Positions 11,225 to 23,913 of a DNA stretch of 64,000 bases are shown here, one piece after another. How positions within the stretch are numbered: the first letter of the stretch is position 1; every line of letters starts with the position of its first letter. The position numbers were made by a program, and so were the translations under genes. Source of the stretch: Pelobates cultripes (Eukaryota > Chordata > Amphibia > Anura > Pelobatidae); the NCBI GenBank assembly GCA_933207985.1, contig OW240912.1, forward strand, positions 81,904,852 to 81,968,851, in the 5' to 3' direction. The notes beneath the pieces were generated by a model. That model was given only the letters and a program-made list of their open reading frames with translations, ran no database searches and had not been told where the DNA came from.

Positions 11225-11480
11225 CCACCAAGGCTCTGCATCACATACACACACTGCACTCATACACACACACACACACTGCACTCATACACACACACAC
11301 TGTATTCATACACACGCACACACACACTGCACTCATACACACATTCACTGCACTCATACACACACTGCATTCATACACACACACACACTGTATTCATACA
11401 CACTCTGCATTCATTCAAACACACTGCATTATACACACACACACACACACTGCATTCATTATATACACACACTGTAAATA
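11225..11480. repeat. CA-rich compound microsatellite
   Basis: Many short units of the form (CA)n CTGCACTCATA. Open frames rich in H and T here are low-complexity artefacts. Confidence 0.9.
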
Positions 11481-11945
11481 AATATTCAATTAATATATTT
11501 TTGAGGGGATCTTATTTTATTTAGAAATTTACCAGTAGCTGCTGCATTTCCCACCCTAGTCTTATACTCGAGTCAATAAGTTTTCCCAGTTTTTTGGGGG
11601 TAAAATTAGGGGTCTCGACTTATATTCAGGTAGACTTATACTTGAGTATATACGGTATCTTTAAAAGAAGAAAAATTGCCACAAAAAGAGGACATAGTCT
11701 TAAATTAAACGGGCAGAGGTTAAAAAATAATATCAGGAATTACTTTACTGAGAGAGTAGTGGATGCATGGGATAGCTGACGTGGTAGAGGTTAACACAGT
11801 AAAGGAGTTTAAGCATGCGTGGGATAGGCATAAGGCTATCCTAACTATAAGATAAGGCCAGGGACTAATGAAAGTATTTAGAAAATTGGGCAGACTAGAT
11901 GGGCCGAATGGTTCTTATCTGCAGTCACATTCTATGTTTCTATGT

Positions 11946-13934
11946 GTCAAACACTGCAGAAAGCTCAGGATAAATTAATAAATCCTTGATTGTATAACTA
12001 TCATATATTTGTCCACTAATGTAGAAAGAAACTAATTTGAGCAATGCGAGACAAAATACATGTAAAGAGGGTTAAGTAGAGAACAAAATGGAGAAAGTTA
12101 GTTAGAAGAACACAAACTTTTAAAAAGCTAGATTCACATTTTATGAACAAATAATCATTCATTTAATTGAATTTTTTTTTATATTTAACTATGTTATTTT
12201 GTTAACAGTGTCCATTCATAAGAAATATGGTTAAGGAAATGTATTTTTCTGAAGCCATTCCACCATAAAAGGATTGAAACATAAATATGCATTGGATGAT
12301 TATTATAATTAATTTAGTTTGCCAAATTCACTGGCTCCTGCTATAAGTTTATACGTACATTGCCCTTGCTTGCCAATCTTTAAATCATACCTGAGAACAA
12401 TTTTCCCTAATGGGTAATTTTCCAAACAAAAGGTGTTCTCCTGCTGTGAAAAATTACCTCATAATGGCCTGTTTCTTACATTTGGGTGGAAAATGTCTGG
12501 ACACTTGAGTTTTTAAGGATTAATAAAGGAAATAGTTCATGATTGAACTATTTCCTCTCTGTACAACTCAGAGACTAAAAATAATAAGCTTTTATTTTAT
12601 TTTTATCTAAATTGGCTAAAGTAAAGTTAAAAATAAATGTTACTCAAATAATTTTGAAGTATACTTTTTGTTTTTAAATTTTCATTCTATTGACATTGTT
12701 GAGATAAAAGTAGTTTAAGTGCTAAAGTGGTTAGCTATATAATTAGCATAATAAATGCTCAAAACGTGTACAGATTTAAAAAAAAAGAGGGGGGGGGGGC
12801 AGGTGAAGGGGGGGGCTGTGCAATTATTTCCAGCCAACCTTGAGTATAATAGGTACAACAGCATCAAGAAAAAAATTAAAGGAACTATTTCCTGTACAGT
12901 GGAGAGCTGGATATTGCTTTGTGCAGCCTCATTTTTTATTACTAGTTATCACCAAATGTTTGAAAAATGTGAGGTAGTTTCAAAATGGCCACCTCTATAC
13001 AGAAACACTGACAGATATTCAAGTTATAATTCCTTGTTAACAAGTAAGATTATTTTCACTTAAGCAAGCTGCAATCTATTTTTATTTTTGCTTTAAATTT
13101 ATCTATGGAAAATAATGTTTATTTGGTCTATTTAATAATGTAATGTAAGACAAGGAAATAGTAGTTAAAGGTTATTAAAAGCCCTATGTCCACATCATGG
13201 TCATAACGCACATAGCCTGTATGTGCAGTGTTTGACAAATAAGTCCACCACCACTACCCTCACAATTGTATGATTTTTTTTTGTGCTGCACTCTACATAG
13301 AATGGGTATGGCTAGTGAAGCAGAGGGGAATGAAGATATTGATTAAGTAATCTAGAGGGTAGTTGCATAATAAAGAAAGGAGTGGATAGGACATCAGTGA
13401 CATGGACGGACAGGCAGGGAATGGATGTGTTCAAGTGACAGGGGAAAAGTATGAGTGAGGAACGGAGCAGAGGTGATGTGGGCAGGGAGCATATGAATGT
13501 GGCAGCAATGAGTCAGGTAGGAATATTATGTAAGAGAAATAGTAAAGATCAGCCCCCTCGCTCACCTCATCACTCTGAGTGGTCCACGTGAAAATAATCA
13601 CTGAGGTCATAAGGAACAGTATTAACAACATTGTCTCTCATCTGCATTCCAAGTCTCTCCTTCACTCACAGCAATAAGGAAAGAGAAGGGACCTTCAGAT
13701 AAAATAAATGCTTGCCCTAAGTTGTCTCTGTCTCCCAGGCCATTCACACTTTACAAAATGTTTTAAAACTTTAATCACTGGTGAGAAGGAGGCTAAGTAC
13801 ACAAACATTCTCTTACTCAGCAACATGTGGAAGAACTAAAGAAGAATGTATTACATTCTGGGTAAACATAACACATAGATGAAACAGCAAAATTGCTCTG
13901 GTCCGAAGTTGAAATGTTTCCCTGGTTTTTAGGG
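11946..13934. other. Unassigned AT-rich region
   Basis: About 2 kb between the CR1 tail and a hAT terminus. It has a perfect 12-bp hairpin (12528-12555), a short poly-G run near 12787, and another ACTATTTCCT-containing segment at 12886 that resembles the hairpin arm. No coding sequence recognised. Confidence 0.5.
12528..12555. repeat. Perfect 12-bp hairpin
   Basis: GGAAATAGTTCA and TGAACTATTTCC are separated by a 4-base loop. The motif recurs in part at 12883-12894, so these may be ends of a decayed MITE. Confidence 0.75.
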
Positions 13935-14061
13935 CAGGGGCATATGTAGAAACCGCAGGGCCCTGGTACAAGAATATGTTAAGGGACCCCCCCATCGGCT
14001 ACAGAGCAGAGGTGCCTAATAGGTAGATCTTGAGCTGCCGTGCAAAACCCATGATGCTTTA

Positions 14062-15960
14062 CTAGCTGTGTATCTGCTATTTGCTATATGCACAAAACAA
14101 ACAAAATTGGCCAAGGCCCAATATTTCTGTAACAATCTGAACAATAACATATCAAACCCTAGAAACTTTTGGAAAGTCATAAATAAATTACAAACTCCCC
14201 CAATCCACTCCCAACCCTCCACTGTCAAAGTGGATAACCAAACCCTGCAACTTCCCTTAGATGTAGCAAATGCCTTTAACAATTTTTTTGTAGGATGCTC
14301 CACTACCCTGTAAATGACACACATCCTGAAACTACAAATGTGGATCAGGCCCCACTAAATTTGCAAAGACCCAAGATAGACAAGTTAATTTTTAGACCTG
14401 TACCTATTAGTGTCATTAAAAAAACACCTTAAAGGACCACTATAGGCACCCAGACCACTTCAGCTTAATGAGGTGGTCAGGGTGCCTAGTCCAGCTAGGT
14501 TTAACCATTTTTTCTATAAACATAGCAGTTTCAGAGAAACTGCTATGTTTCTAAATGAGTTAATCCAGCCTCTAGTAGCTGTCTCATTGACAGCCGCTAG
14601 AGGGCTTCCGCGCTTCTCACTGTGATTTTCACAGTGAGAAGACGCTAGCGTCCATAGGAAAGCATTGTGAATGCTTTCCTATGGACTGGCTGAATGCACA
14701 CGCAGCTCCTGCCGCGCATGCGCATTCAGCCGAAGAGGAGGAGAGGAGGCGGGGAGGAGGAGGAGAGCTCCCCGCCCGGCGCTGGAGAAAGAGGTGAGTT
14801 TATCCCCTTCCTCTCCATCCAGCCTGGCGGGAGGGGAGCCCTGAGGGGGGCCCTCAGGGCACTATAGTGCAAGGAAAACGAGTATGTTTTCCTGGCACTA
14901 TAGTGGTCCTTTAATAATCTTAAAATGAAAGTGTCATTAAAAAAACACCTTAATAATCTAAAAATGAAAAACCAGTCTGGACCTGATCAAATCCCAGCAA
15001 TGCTGTTGAAGCTCAGTGCACCGGCAATTGATAAACCTGTCACAACCCTAATTAACGAATCCTTGATGTCTGGATACATACCCAAACTTTGAAAGACTGC
15101 AGGAGTAGTGCCTATCCATAAAAGTGGTGACACTACTTTGGTTTCTAACTATCGCCCAATATCATTGCTCCCAGTATTGTCAAAAATCTTAGAAAAATGT
15201 GTCCATACGTAACTATGTGAGTATTACCAACAATCAAACTATGTGACTCCTGATTAATCGGGTTTTCGCCCAAATCACTCCACTACAACTGCCCTCTTAA
15301 AAGTTTGCAATGACATCCAAACTGGCATGGAACAAGGAGACCTAACTGGAGCTATTTTCCTTGATTTTGCAAAGGCCTTTGACACATTAGACCACGACAT
15401 TCTACTGCACAAACTAAAAAACTCAGGTATTGGTGATGTCCGCTAACCTGGTTTTTCAATCACATATATCAGATCGCTCGCAATATGTGTCCATTTCTGA
15501 CAGCGACTCCCTCCCTCTCCCAGTCACGTGTGGTGTTCCTCAATGTTCCATTCTCGGCCCCCTACTATTTACATTATTTATAAATGATATGCCTAATGTC
15601 TGCAAATCCTCAAATGTACACATTTACTCAGACGACACAGTAATCTACGCAAGCAAATCTGATCTACCGCAGCTTGAGGCTAAGCTCCAAGACCAGTTTA
15701 CAGAGGTAGAAAAGTAGATCGCAAAAAATAAACTCTTCCTAAACACTGACAAAACTGTCACAATGATCTTTGGAACAGTACTTTAATTACACAAATTACA
15801 CAATTCTCACATATCCATCAAAACTAATTCAAATAGCACACTGACTGCAGTCCACTCTTTCAAATACTTGAGTATGTTGTTAAACCCCAATCTTTTTTTT
15901 GGCCTCCACATAGAAAAACGTGCATCTTAACTTTATCCAAAACTAGGTGCCCTGGACAGA
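14062..15960 (+). pseudogene. L2-like LINE reverse transcriptase
   Basis: RT fragments in order: NPRNFWKVINKLQ (near 14150), SGPDQIPAMLLKL (near 14970), FLDFAKAFDTLDHDILL (near 15360), GVPQCSILGPLLF (near 15530), IYSDDTVIYAS (near 15625; the usual YADD is YSDD). The frame is broken by several stops and frameshifts, and by the MITE at 14433-14910. A segment of about 37 bases (GTGTCATTAAAAAAACACC...) is duplicated in tandem, and the MITE lies within the first copy. In the family this enzyme performs target-primed reverse transcription. Confidence 0.85.
14433..14910 (+). mobile_element. TTAA-flanked MITE, copy 1 (478 bp)
   Basis: Begins AGGACCACTATAGGCACC and ends GGCACTATAGTGGTCCT, flanked by TTAA at 14429-14432 and 14911-14914. 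The duplicated TTAA is seen directly because the target also exists as an empty tandem copy at about 14950. TTAA targets are used by piggyBac and Kolobok superfamilies; I cannot choose. Contains AGGTGAGT at 14792. Other copies: 23505-23913, 45277-45612, and 53782-54145 (reverse). Confidence 0.9.
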
Positions 15961-16439
15961 AACAAATCCTGCTTAAGCCCTACAGTAAAGTATAGTGGGG
16001 GCACTTGTGTAGCTTCCTATTAATATCCTATAGTGAGGCTTTTTGCCAGTTATTTATCAATATCCTACAGTGGGGCACTTGACTTCTGGTTTCTCATTCA
16101 TACCCTATAATGAGATACTTTTCAGCTGATGTGCCAAACTCTGTCTTTATACACTTACATACAGGAGACCCTAGTCCTTGTCACTGTTGTACCTCACAGC
16201 CCTCAACCCTCCCTATATATAAGTCTAGTATTTACATTTACCTGTTTTGGGTACTTTCTTATTCCTGCTCTTCCCCCACTCCCCCCGGTCTTGTCCCTCC
16301 TTAAACAGATACCACATAGCTGGCACTTACATGTGTCCCCTGGCCGGCTTGGGCCAAGCATCCATGACATCACAGGTAGCCAACCAAGCATCTCTCCCAG
16401 CTGGCGGCAGCTGGATGTGTGAGTCACACCATTTCTCTT

Positions 16440-16600
16440 TCTATGCCAGATGGGACAGGGGCACTCAGCATAAATAGCCCCTGTGGGGGGCCGGCTGGAC
16501 AGGGGAACTCAGTAAAGATAGCCCCTGTAGGGAGGCCAGATGGGACAGGGGCACTCAGTATACGTAGCCCCTATAGGGGGGCATGGGTGGACACGGAACT
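16440..16600. repeat. Short tandem repeat, about 56-bp unit
   Basis: Three imperfect units containing GGACAGGGGCACTCAG and AGCCCCTGTGGGG-like blocks. Part of the surrounding hAT-type element. Confidence 0.75.
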
Positions 16601-16707
16601 CAATATATCAGCAGGGGTCGAGGCAAAGCAGTCAGGCCCCCTGGAGTGACGGACCCGGTCGCAGCTGCGACCCCTGCGACCGCGGTAGTTCCGCCCCTGC
16701 TTTAGGG

Positions 16708-18684
16708 GTTTAAGAACTAACTGAAGAAAACACAATGTTTATATAATTGAGCAATATTAATTGTGTTTCTATATTCTTTATTTAGTCAAATTTACAATTA
16801 GTCATAACTACACAGAAAATAATTCACAACAATTCCACCTACATCAACAACACACTCAATTGTATGCCAACTATTAGTGTTTAAAGGTTAACTCACTCTG
16901 CTGTATCGCTGACCCTGCACGGGGCTGCTGGCTTTACTGCATATAAACTCGAAGGATCTGTCCCAATCATAAAAACCACAAGTTTTATTAGTCTAACTGG
17001 CTAAATGGATATTACCTCTGAATAAGACAGAGTGACCTCAGTATTATGCCATTGTACTGCATCATTTGTTTAATTTGAATAAATGAGAGGTTAAATAGTA
17101 TCGTTAATGACACCTAACGTTAATTAAAGTCTGGCTCTTGTGGTTCATAACTATTCATGGACAGCAACTAAATGGCCACACTTTCTTGTTAAAGGTTAAT
17201 TATTGATATTTATTGGTTTTAACCTAGATAACAGGGATTTGTTAAATAATTGTGATTAAATGACTTGATTATTGGCTGTTAGCATCCCTGTGCTTTGTTT
17301 TTCTTTATTCCTTTGCATGCAGGTCATCACAGAATTCTCAAATGACTGAGCACATGTGGATGTATTAGTGCACCTTTTAAATAAACAAAATTTTATGGCA
17401 GTGTAGGTTCACCCACATGGGCACTTGGGGCAGAGCCCCAGCAGTTTTTGTATGGGAAACATGTATTTGCACTAAGATTATTTTTCTTTAACTATGTAAC
17501 AGGTTTCAGTTCTGCAGGGGCCCTACCCCCATATTGGTAGTTATTTGGAGAAGCTTACTTGAGAGCATCTAGGTATGTCAAAAATGGGGCTGGTTTAAAT
17601 CTATCCTGATTTGGTAAGTTTTGCACGTGCCTAGTGTCCTTTAAGAAGGAATTTCAGGAATGTCCATTGAGTTGCCCTCGGGGCAGTAGAACCAGCTGCC
17701 CATCCGTGGAGGTATGTTCTTAGACTCTCTATTCAGGGGCCATCATTGGCTGACATCTCCAGGGGGTGGGGGTTACAGTGGCCACAGGAGAGAGACACAA
17801 TCTTGGAACTAACAAAAAGAAAGCAGCTCCGGGCCCGTGCCAAATGTAGGTGTATGATATTATCTTTTTCTCTCCACCAATAATCCTAATGACTGCCTGT
17901 GGACTCATTAAGCAAGGGTATTTACTAAAATATACAATAAATATATATAATGCAAGTAAAGCCCAGGGGTAACAAAGGGACATTTCTGCCATTGAGCACT
18001 GTGCTGACTGTCACTAATATTTTTAATAATTCCTACTGTACATACCCACCATCTTTAAAGTGCTCAGTCACTCTACAGCTGAGACACTCATTCTGTGGCT
18101 TGTGGAAAAGTTGTAAAGCTTCAAACTGCACAACTGGGGATTTGACTCTGATGGCTGATCTGATTTCAATCTGTTTTAATCTTTAATGGTTGTTGATTCT
18201 GTTAACCATGTCAGCTATGTCTTGGCTCCATATTACCTCTGCAAATCAGTTATATTGCTAGCTGCAAAGGTAATAAGTAATCTATCAGTATCCTTCTAAT
18301 TGAACCCTGTGTACACTCAGTGCTGAGAGCTAATAGTGAGTTCGGAGTAGCTAAAATTGTTGGAGTCTATCAGTATCTTGATGATTTAACCCTGTGTACA
18401 CTGTTTGCTGAGAACTAATGGAGCAGCTGATCTGTTTCATAACAGCAGCAATATTAAATACTATAGTTATCATAGCTGGAGCACTACTGAATATGAGATC
18501 ATGTACAGGAGAGCTAAAAAAGGGATATGAAGATTGAGAAAAAGAGAGAGAGAGAGAAAGTGGGAAAGTGGGAGAGAAAGAGAGCGAGAACTAAATCATT
18601 TTACAGAGACATGTACTGTGAGAGTATCCCTGTATTGCAGATATGTGTAATCCATCACAGTGATCCTGCTTGTGTGGAATAGCT
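16708..18684. other. Unassigned AT-rich region
   Basis: About 2 kb with no recognisable coding sequence. It contains a direct duplication at 18279-18420 and a GA-rich tract at 18538-18590. Confidence 0.5.
18279..18420. repeat. Direct duplication, about 85-bp spacing
   Basis: Two imperfect copies of TCTATCAGTAT...ACCCTGTGTACACT...GCTGAGA. No function inferred. Confidence 0.65.
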
Positions 18685-19267
18685 ATGAGTACATAGTTGC
18701 ATAGCTGAAAAGAGAAATGCATCCATTAATTTTAGCCTTTCTCACATCTGTTTTTGCTGTTGATCCAAAAGAAGACAAAAAACCTTGAAGATCTTTTAAT
18801 TTTGCAACAAAATAGGAAAAAAAAAAACGTTCTTGACCCCAGAATGGCAATCAAGAAGCTATTACCCCATAAATTAAACATTATATATCCCTCCATATTA
18901 TGTAGTGTAAGTATTCATCTGATTGCTGTTTAAACATCTGCATTGATAAAACCACCTCTTCAAGCAGATAATTTCACATCCTTATTGTCCTTACTGTAAA
19001 ACCACTTTCCTTTGACTAAATCACCTTTTTTCCAATCTAAATATGTGACCTTGTGTTCCATGTATAGTCTTGTTTCTGAATAGATTTCAAAACAATGGTT
19101 TGTATTGACCCTGAATATATTTGTATAATGCTATAATAGCCCCTCTGAGGCGCCATTTTTCCAAAGTAAAGATTTTTAAATTTGTTAAACTTTCTTCATA
19201 ACTAAAATGTCTCATTCCTTTTATTAATTTTGTTGCCCGTCTCTGCAATTTTTCTAGTGCCATAATA

Positions 19268-20391
19268 TCATTCTTTAGAACAGGTGCTCAAAAAAACATA
19301 CTCAAGGTGATAAAGAGGCAAAATTAGATTTTCATCCTGCAAATTAATGCCCCTGTTTGTACATGACAATACCTTACTGGCCTTAGCAACTACCAATTGA
19401 CATTGCACATTATTGCATATTTTGTTGTCTATAACAATTCCCAAATTCTTTTCGTGAGTTGTTATCCATAATTCACTATTATTTAGGGTGAAATTTGCTT
19501 GAGCATTCTTTAACCTGAAGTGCATATCTTTGCATTTTTCTACTTTAAATTTCATCTGCCATTTGAGTGCCCAATCTATCTAAACCCATCTGCAGCAAAG
19601 CAATAGCCTACTCACATTGTATTATATTACAGAGTTTTGTGTCATCTGCAAACACTGAAACATGACTTTCAATGCCTTTTTCATTTGTATAGATGCAGTC
19701 CCAGAACAGAACACTGAGGACACCACTTACTACTTTTGTCCATCTTTAAAGTTTACCATTAATGACAGCTTTCTGTACTCTACCTTTAAGCCAATGTTCA
19801 ACCCAAGAACAAGACATTTCATCTACACCAATTTATTTTAGTTTGAACACTAACCTATCAAAACCTTTGGCAAAATCCAAGTAGATCACATACACAGCAA
19901 CACTTTAATCTATAATTCTACTTACTTCTTCGTAGAATGCAATTAGGTTAGTTTGATATAAACTATGTTTCAAAAAACAATGCTGATTATTGCTAATAAC
20001 AAAATTACTAAATATTATCCCTTAATAACAATTAAAATACTTTCCCAGCCACAGAACTTAAGATCACATGTATATAATTTCCAGGTAAAGATTTGAAACC
20101 ATTTTTGAACATTTGAACCACTTCTGCTTGCCTCCAATCCTCTGGTAAAATTCCTGAAAGAAAAGAAACCTAAAAAATTAGAAATAGAGGTTCACTTATT
20201 TACAGCTCTTTAAGAACTAATGGGTGAATACCGTCAGTCCCCAGAGCTTTGTTTACATTAACTTTATTTAGTTGCTGCAGCACCTCACAATTTTTCTGCA
20301 GGTTTTTTCCAGCAATCATTACCTTAATATACACTGGGGGGAAATAGTTATTTAAAATGTATACCTTTTTCTGGTATTCATTATTTAACAC
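19268..20391 (-). pseudogene. LINE reverse transcriptase remnant
   Basis: Two frames survive. 20391-20200 encodes the start of RT (VNVNKALGTDGIHPLVLKEL). 19555-19268 encodes the thumb region (MKFKVEKCKDMHF, then EKNLGIVIDN). The catalytic part between them is present only as broken frames. Order and motifs fit CR1/L2-type LINEs. Confidence 0.82.
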
Positions 20392-20993
20392 ACCAATCTC
20401 TGTTTTCAGTGTAGCTATGCTTAATTTATTTTTCTTTTCAGAATTTATGTACTTAAAATTATTTTGGGGTTGGTTTTGCTCTCTTTGGTTTTGACGTTCT
20501 TATTTTCTAGTTTAGACACTCTAATTGTCTTTTTTTCATGCATTATTGGCTTCCTTATATGGTATATAGGATGCTTGTGATGTGTCCCATTTAAACACTT
20601 TAAATGCCCTTTTGTTAATTTTTTATCTTTTGGCTTACTGTCTCACTAAACCACATTGGTTTAATTGTGTTTATTTTATATTTAATATCCAATGATACAT
20701 ACTAAGAAATATACCTTTCCTTTGTTTAAAATATATTAAAATTTATTTTATCCCTGGTGTTTTTTTCACTAAAGTGTTTATGCCAGTCAATAAAGCTGCC
20801 CTTATCCTAAATTTTAAATTTTTAACATTATATGTTTAAGTATAGCATTTGCTTTTTGAGTTTATTTTAAAAGACACCATATTGTGATCACTATTTTCCA
20901 ATTGCTCCACTACTTGGATGTTGGTAAAAAAAAAATCAGCAGTGTTTGTTATAACTAGTTACAGACTAGCATCCTTTCTAGTTGGTGCTTGTA

Positions 20994-22322
20994 CATAGGC
21001 GTGCGCACGGGGTGTGCCGGGTGTGCCTGGGCACACCCTAATCCTTGTGGCACGCCTATGGTTTGAGTCCTGCAGGAACAGTGTTCCTGCACTTTTTTTT
21101 TTGAGCAGGAACACTGTTCCTGCAGGCACTCAGCGCCCCCTGTCTCACCTCTTGCCCCTGTCATGGGTGGGGGGCAAGAGGTGATGGATACCCCCCGCTC
21201 TGCATCTCAGCCGCGGCGAGGGAGCTGTCTGCTCTCTGCTTCCTCTCGCCGTGCGCTGATGCCGGGAGCCGGAATATGACATCATATTCCGGCTCCCAGC
21301 TACAGCAGACAGCCCGCGCGGCGAGAGGGAGCAAAGAGCAGACAGCTCCCTCGCCGCGGATGAGATGCAGACAGGCGCCCGCCCCACTGGACCCCAGGGT
21401 AAAGTCCACTCCAGCACTCCAGGTAGGGAGGGGACATTGTATTATTAAAATATAATAATTTGTATGTGTGTGTGTCTGTGAGTATGTGTGTGTGTCTGAA
21501 TCTGTGAGTGTGTGTGTGTGTGTATGTGTGTGTGTGTCTGTGTGTGTACGCCGCATATGCGCAGATATATATATATATATATATATTATGCACACATGTA
21601 TATTGTTTTTTTGGGGGGGTGGGAATCCCGATCTCCCCTGTCGGCTCACGCAGAGCCGGCGCTATCTGAGTGCCATCTCTGCTCTAAGCCTCCATGGGCC
21701 AGCGGGGAGACTAAAGATCTACCTCACCGGCCCACAGCAGCATGGAGGGAGGCAGGAGAGGACCCAGGGAGCTCTAGACAGAAGCTCCGCCAGGTTCCTC
21801 TCGCGATATCTGAGCATTGCTGTGTCAACGCTCAGATCTTGCGAGAGTCAACTCTAGCCCCGCAGGCTAGAGTTCACTCTCCACTGGACCACCAGGGATG
21901 GCACATGGCAGCAAGGATTTACTAATCTGCCCCCACCTCCGCAATCCCTCCAAACATACAGCACCTACACACATACAGCTCCCACACACACAGTACACTA
22001 ACCGCACCCTCACAAACACACACAGCACCTTTAAAAAAAACACAACACCCTCACACACAGCAAACACAAAAACAGCACCCTCACAAACACACACACACAC
22101 ACACACACACAAACAGCACCCTCACAAATACACAACACTCACACAAACAGCACCCTCACAGGACAAACACACACACAAACACCCTCACACACAAACAGCA
22201 CAGTAATAAACACACACACACACACACACCCTCACATCACACTAACCGCACCCTCACACACACATCACACTAACAGCACACAGCACCCTCACACAGCACA
22301 CTAACAGCACACACAGCAGTGA

Positions 22323-22356
<34 letters not shown>

Positions 22357-22361
22357 ATATA

Positions 22362-22411
<50 letters not shown>

Positions 22412-22472
22412 TGCGGCGTGTGTTTGTGCTTTAGGGTGCACACCCTAATGCAATAGGCTGCGCACGCCTATG
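20994..22472. mobile_element. hAT non-autonomous element with 8-bp target duplication
   Basis: Ends are CATAGGCGTGCGCA and its inverse TGCGCACGCCTATG. The flanking octamer TGCTTGTA is identical at 20986-20993 and 22473-22480, the classic hAT signature. The element is 1479 bp, has no transposase, and consists of GC-rich palindromes (21061-21360), a TG/AT microsatellite (21460-21595), a module shared with 39835-40045, and long CA-rich arrays (21955-22410). It interrupts a LINE. Confidence 0.93.
21061..21360. repeat. GC-rich palindromes inside the hAT element
   Basis: First a paired repeat of GCAGGAACAGTGTTCCTGC (about 21072) and its near-inverse (about 21103). Then arms near 21211-21290 and 21291-21360 that mirror each other (GCCGCGGCGAGGGAGCTGTC against GACAGCTCCCTCGCCGCGG) around a centre containing TATGACATCATA. 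Strong foldback potential. Confidence 0.85.
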
Positions 22473-22499
22473 TGCTTGTACCAGTTGTGACATGGAGGG

Positions 22500-22960
22500 G
22501 TAATTTAACACATTTAAAACCTGATTCCCCTTGCTTAACTACTAGTCCCTCTAGCCCAATTTATGTCTGGGTAATTAAAATGTCCAATAATTAACATGTT
22601 ACCCAGATGTGCAACTTTCCCAATTTGCTCTAACAGCTGTAGTTTTTAACATATCCCAACCAATAATAGATTTCCCTTCTTTTGCCCCATGCAGATATCT
22701 ACCCATAAAGTTTTCACATTTTCCTTGTCACATTCCACTTGCTTAAGATTTGGTTTTAACTCGTGGTTGACGTACAAAGATACCCAACCACCTTTCCTGT
22801 TTTTTTTTCTATCCTTGCTAAAAATGTGTATCCATTTAGGTTAGCTGCCCAGTCATGTTTCTCATCCCACCATGTTTCTGTTATGCCTATTATGTCAAAT
22901 TGCTTAGTGATTGCTCTTGCTTCTAGTTCCCCCAAAAGTCATTTTACTTTATGTGAATTT
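22500..22960 (-). pseudogene. LINE endonuclease-like remnant
   Basis: Minus-strand translation gives KGGWVSLYVNHELK near 22760-22800, then LWVDICMGQKK near 22690, and LIIGHFNYPDINW near 22550-22600. These match the GGG-ALYV, LWV and GDFN-PDI-W motifs of apurinic-type endonucleases of CR1/L2 LINEs, which nick the target DNA. Frames are broken and it is cut off by the hAT insertion at 22480. Confidence 0.72.
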
Positions 22961-23504
22961 TTATTATTATTACATACCTCCTTTGTTCTGATCTTGCCCC
23001 ACTCCCATCTCCATCCCCATGGTTCTGAGCTAAAGCCCATCTCCTTTCTATCCTATCTCAATTGTGATGATTTCTGTATACTCCCTTCCACCACCACTAA
23101 TTTAAAATTTCCTCCATCCTTCTAGCTATCCTGTCCCCTAGCACAGCAGACCCTCTTCTGTTTAGGTACAATCCATCACGGCTATAAAGATTTTACCGAA
23201 GCGCAAAATCGACCCAGTGCTCTAAAAAGCCAAAACTCTCCTTCCAACACCATGAGTTTAGCCATGCATTAACCTTCTTAATCTCTGACTGCCTTTCTAC
23301 TGTAGCTCGCGGCACAGGTAATATTTCTGAAAATACTACCTTGGAGGTCCTTTTATTCAGTTTACTTCCTTATTCTTTAGGACTTTTCATTTTTTCTGAC
23401 TTTATCATTGGTATTAATATGTACTATGACAATGGGATCATACCCTGCTCCTCCCAATAACCCATCCACTCTGTCAGCAACATACGAGACCCGTGCACTC
23501 GGTT

Positions 23505-23913
23505 GAGATGATCAGAGTGGCAGATTACCCTATCTACTTTTTTCTATAAACATAGCAGTTTCAGAGAATGTATATGTTAGGGTTAATCCAGCTTCTGGTG
23601 GTTGTCTCATTGACAGCCGCTAGAGGGCTTCCGCGTTTCTCACTGTGAGAAGACACCAGCGTCCATAGGAAAGCATTGTGAATGCTTTAATATGGACTGG
23701 CTGAATTCGCGTGCGGCACCTGCCTCGCATGCGTATTCAGCCAAAGAGGAGGAGAAGAGGGAGGAGAGGAGGAGGAGAGCTGGAGAAAGAGGTAAGTTTA
23801 ACCCCTTCCTCTCCATCCAGCCCGGGGGGAGGGGGACCCTGAGGGTGGGGGCACCCTCAGGGCACTATAGTGCCAGGAAAACGAGTATGTTTTCCTGGCA
23901 CTATAGTGGTCCT
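23505..23913 (+). mobile_element. TTAA-flanked MITE, copy 2 (degraded left end)
   Basis: The right end is intact (GGCACTATAGTGGTCCT then TTAA at 23914-23917). The interior matches copy 1 (TTTTTTCTATAAACATAGCAG-like segment, ACAGCCGCTAGAGGGCTTCC). The left terminus has decayed or been lost. AGGTAAGT lies at 23790-23797. Confidence 0.85.

Larger units (their letters stand above)
10628..11655. mobile_element. TA-flanked non-autonomous DNA transposon
   Basis: Inverted ends: the left starts CCGTATATACTTGAGTATAA and the right, reversed, starts CCGTATATACTCAAGTATAA, followed by GTC on both sides. The element is flanked by TA at 10626-10627 and 11656-11657. It is 1028 bp, has no transposase, and holds a large palindrome and a CA-rich microsatellite. 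It interrupts the CR1 LINE. A related design with CCGTAT ends is at 51933-52926. Superfamily not established. Confidence 0.85.
9831..11945 (+). mobile_element. CR1-type LINE, 5'-truncated, interrupted
   Basis: A 5'-truncated non-LTR retrotransposon. The RT part is at 9835-10625 and the 3' part resumes at 11658-11945. The 3' end carries a conserved CR1-like tail (GACTAGATGGGCCGAATGG, then ATTCTATGTTTCTATG), an octamer-type terminal repeat typical of CR1 elements. A foldback DNA transposon (10628-11655) splits it. Confidence 0.88.
13935..16699. mobile_element. hAT-type element, probable
   Basis: The left end begins CAGGGGCATATGTAG and the right end, reversed, begins CAGGGGCGGAACTAC. Flanking octamers are TTTTAGGG (13927-13934) and CTTTAGGG (16700-16707), 7 of 8 matching, as expected for hAT target duplications. 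No transposase is visible. It contains an L2-like LINE, which contains a MITE. The short, imperfect terminal match keeps this below certainty. Confidence 0.55.

Noticed and set aside
12528..12555. microRNA precursor
   Set aside because: A 12-bp stem is too short, and similar sequence nearby suggests a decayed MITE.
18538..18595. GA-rich tract as a regulatory element
   Set aside because: Simple purine microsatellite without further context.
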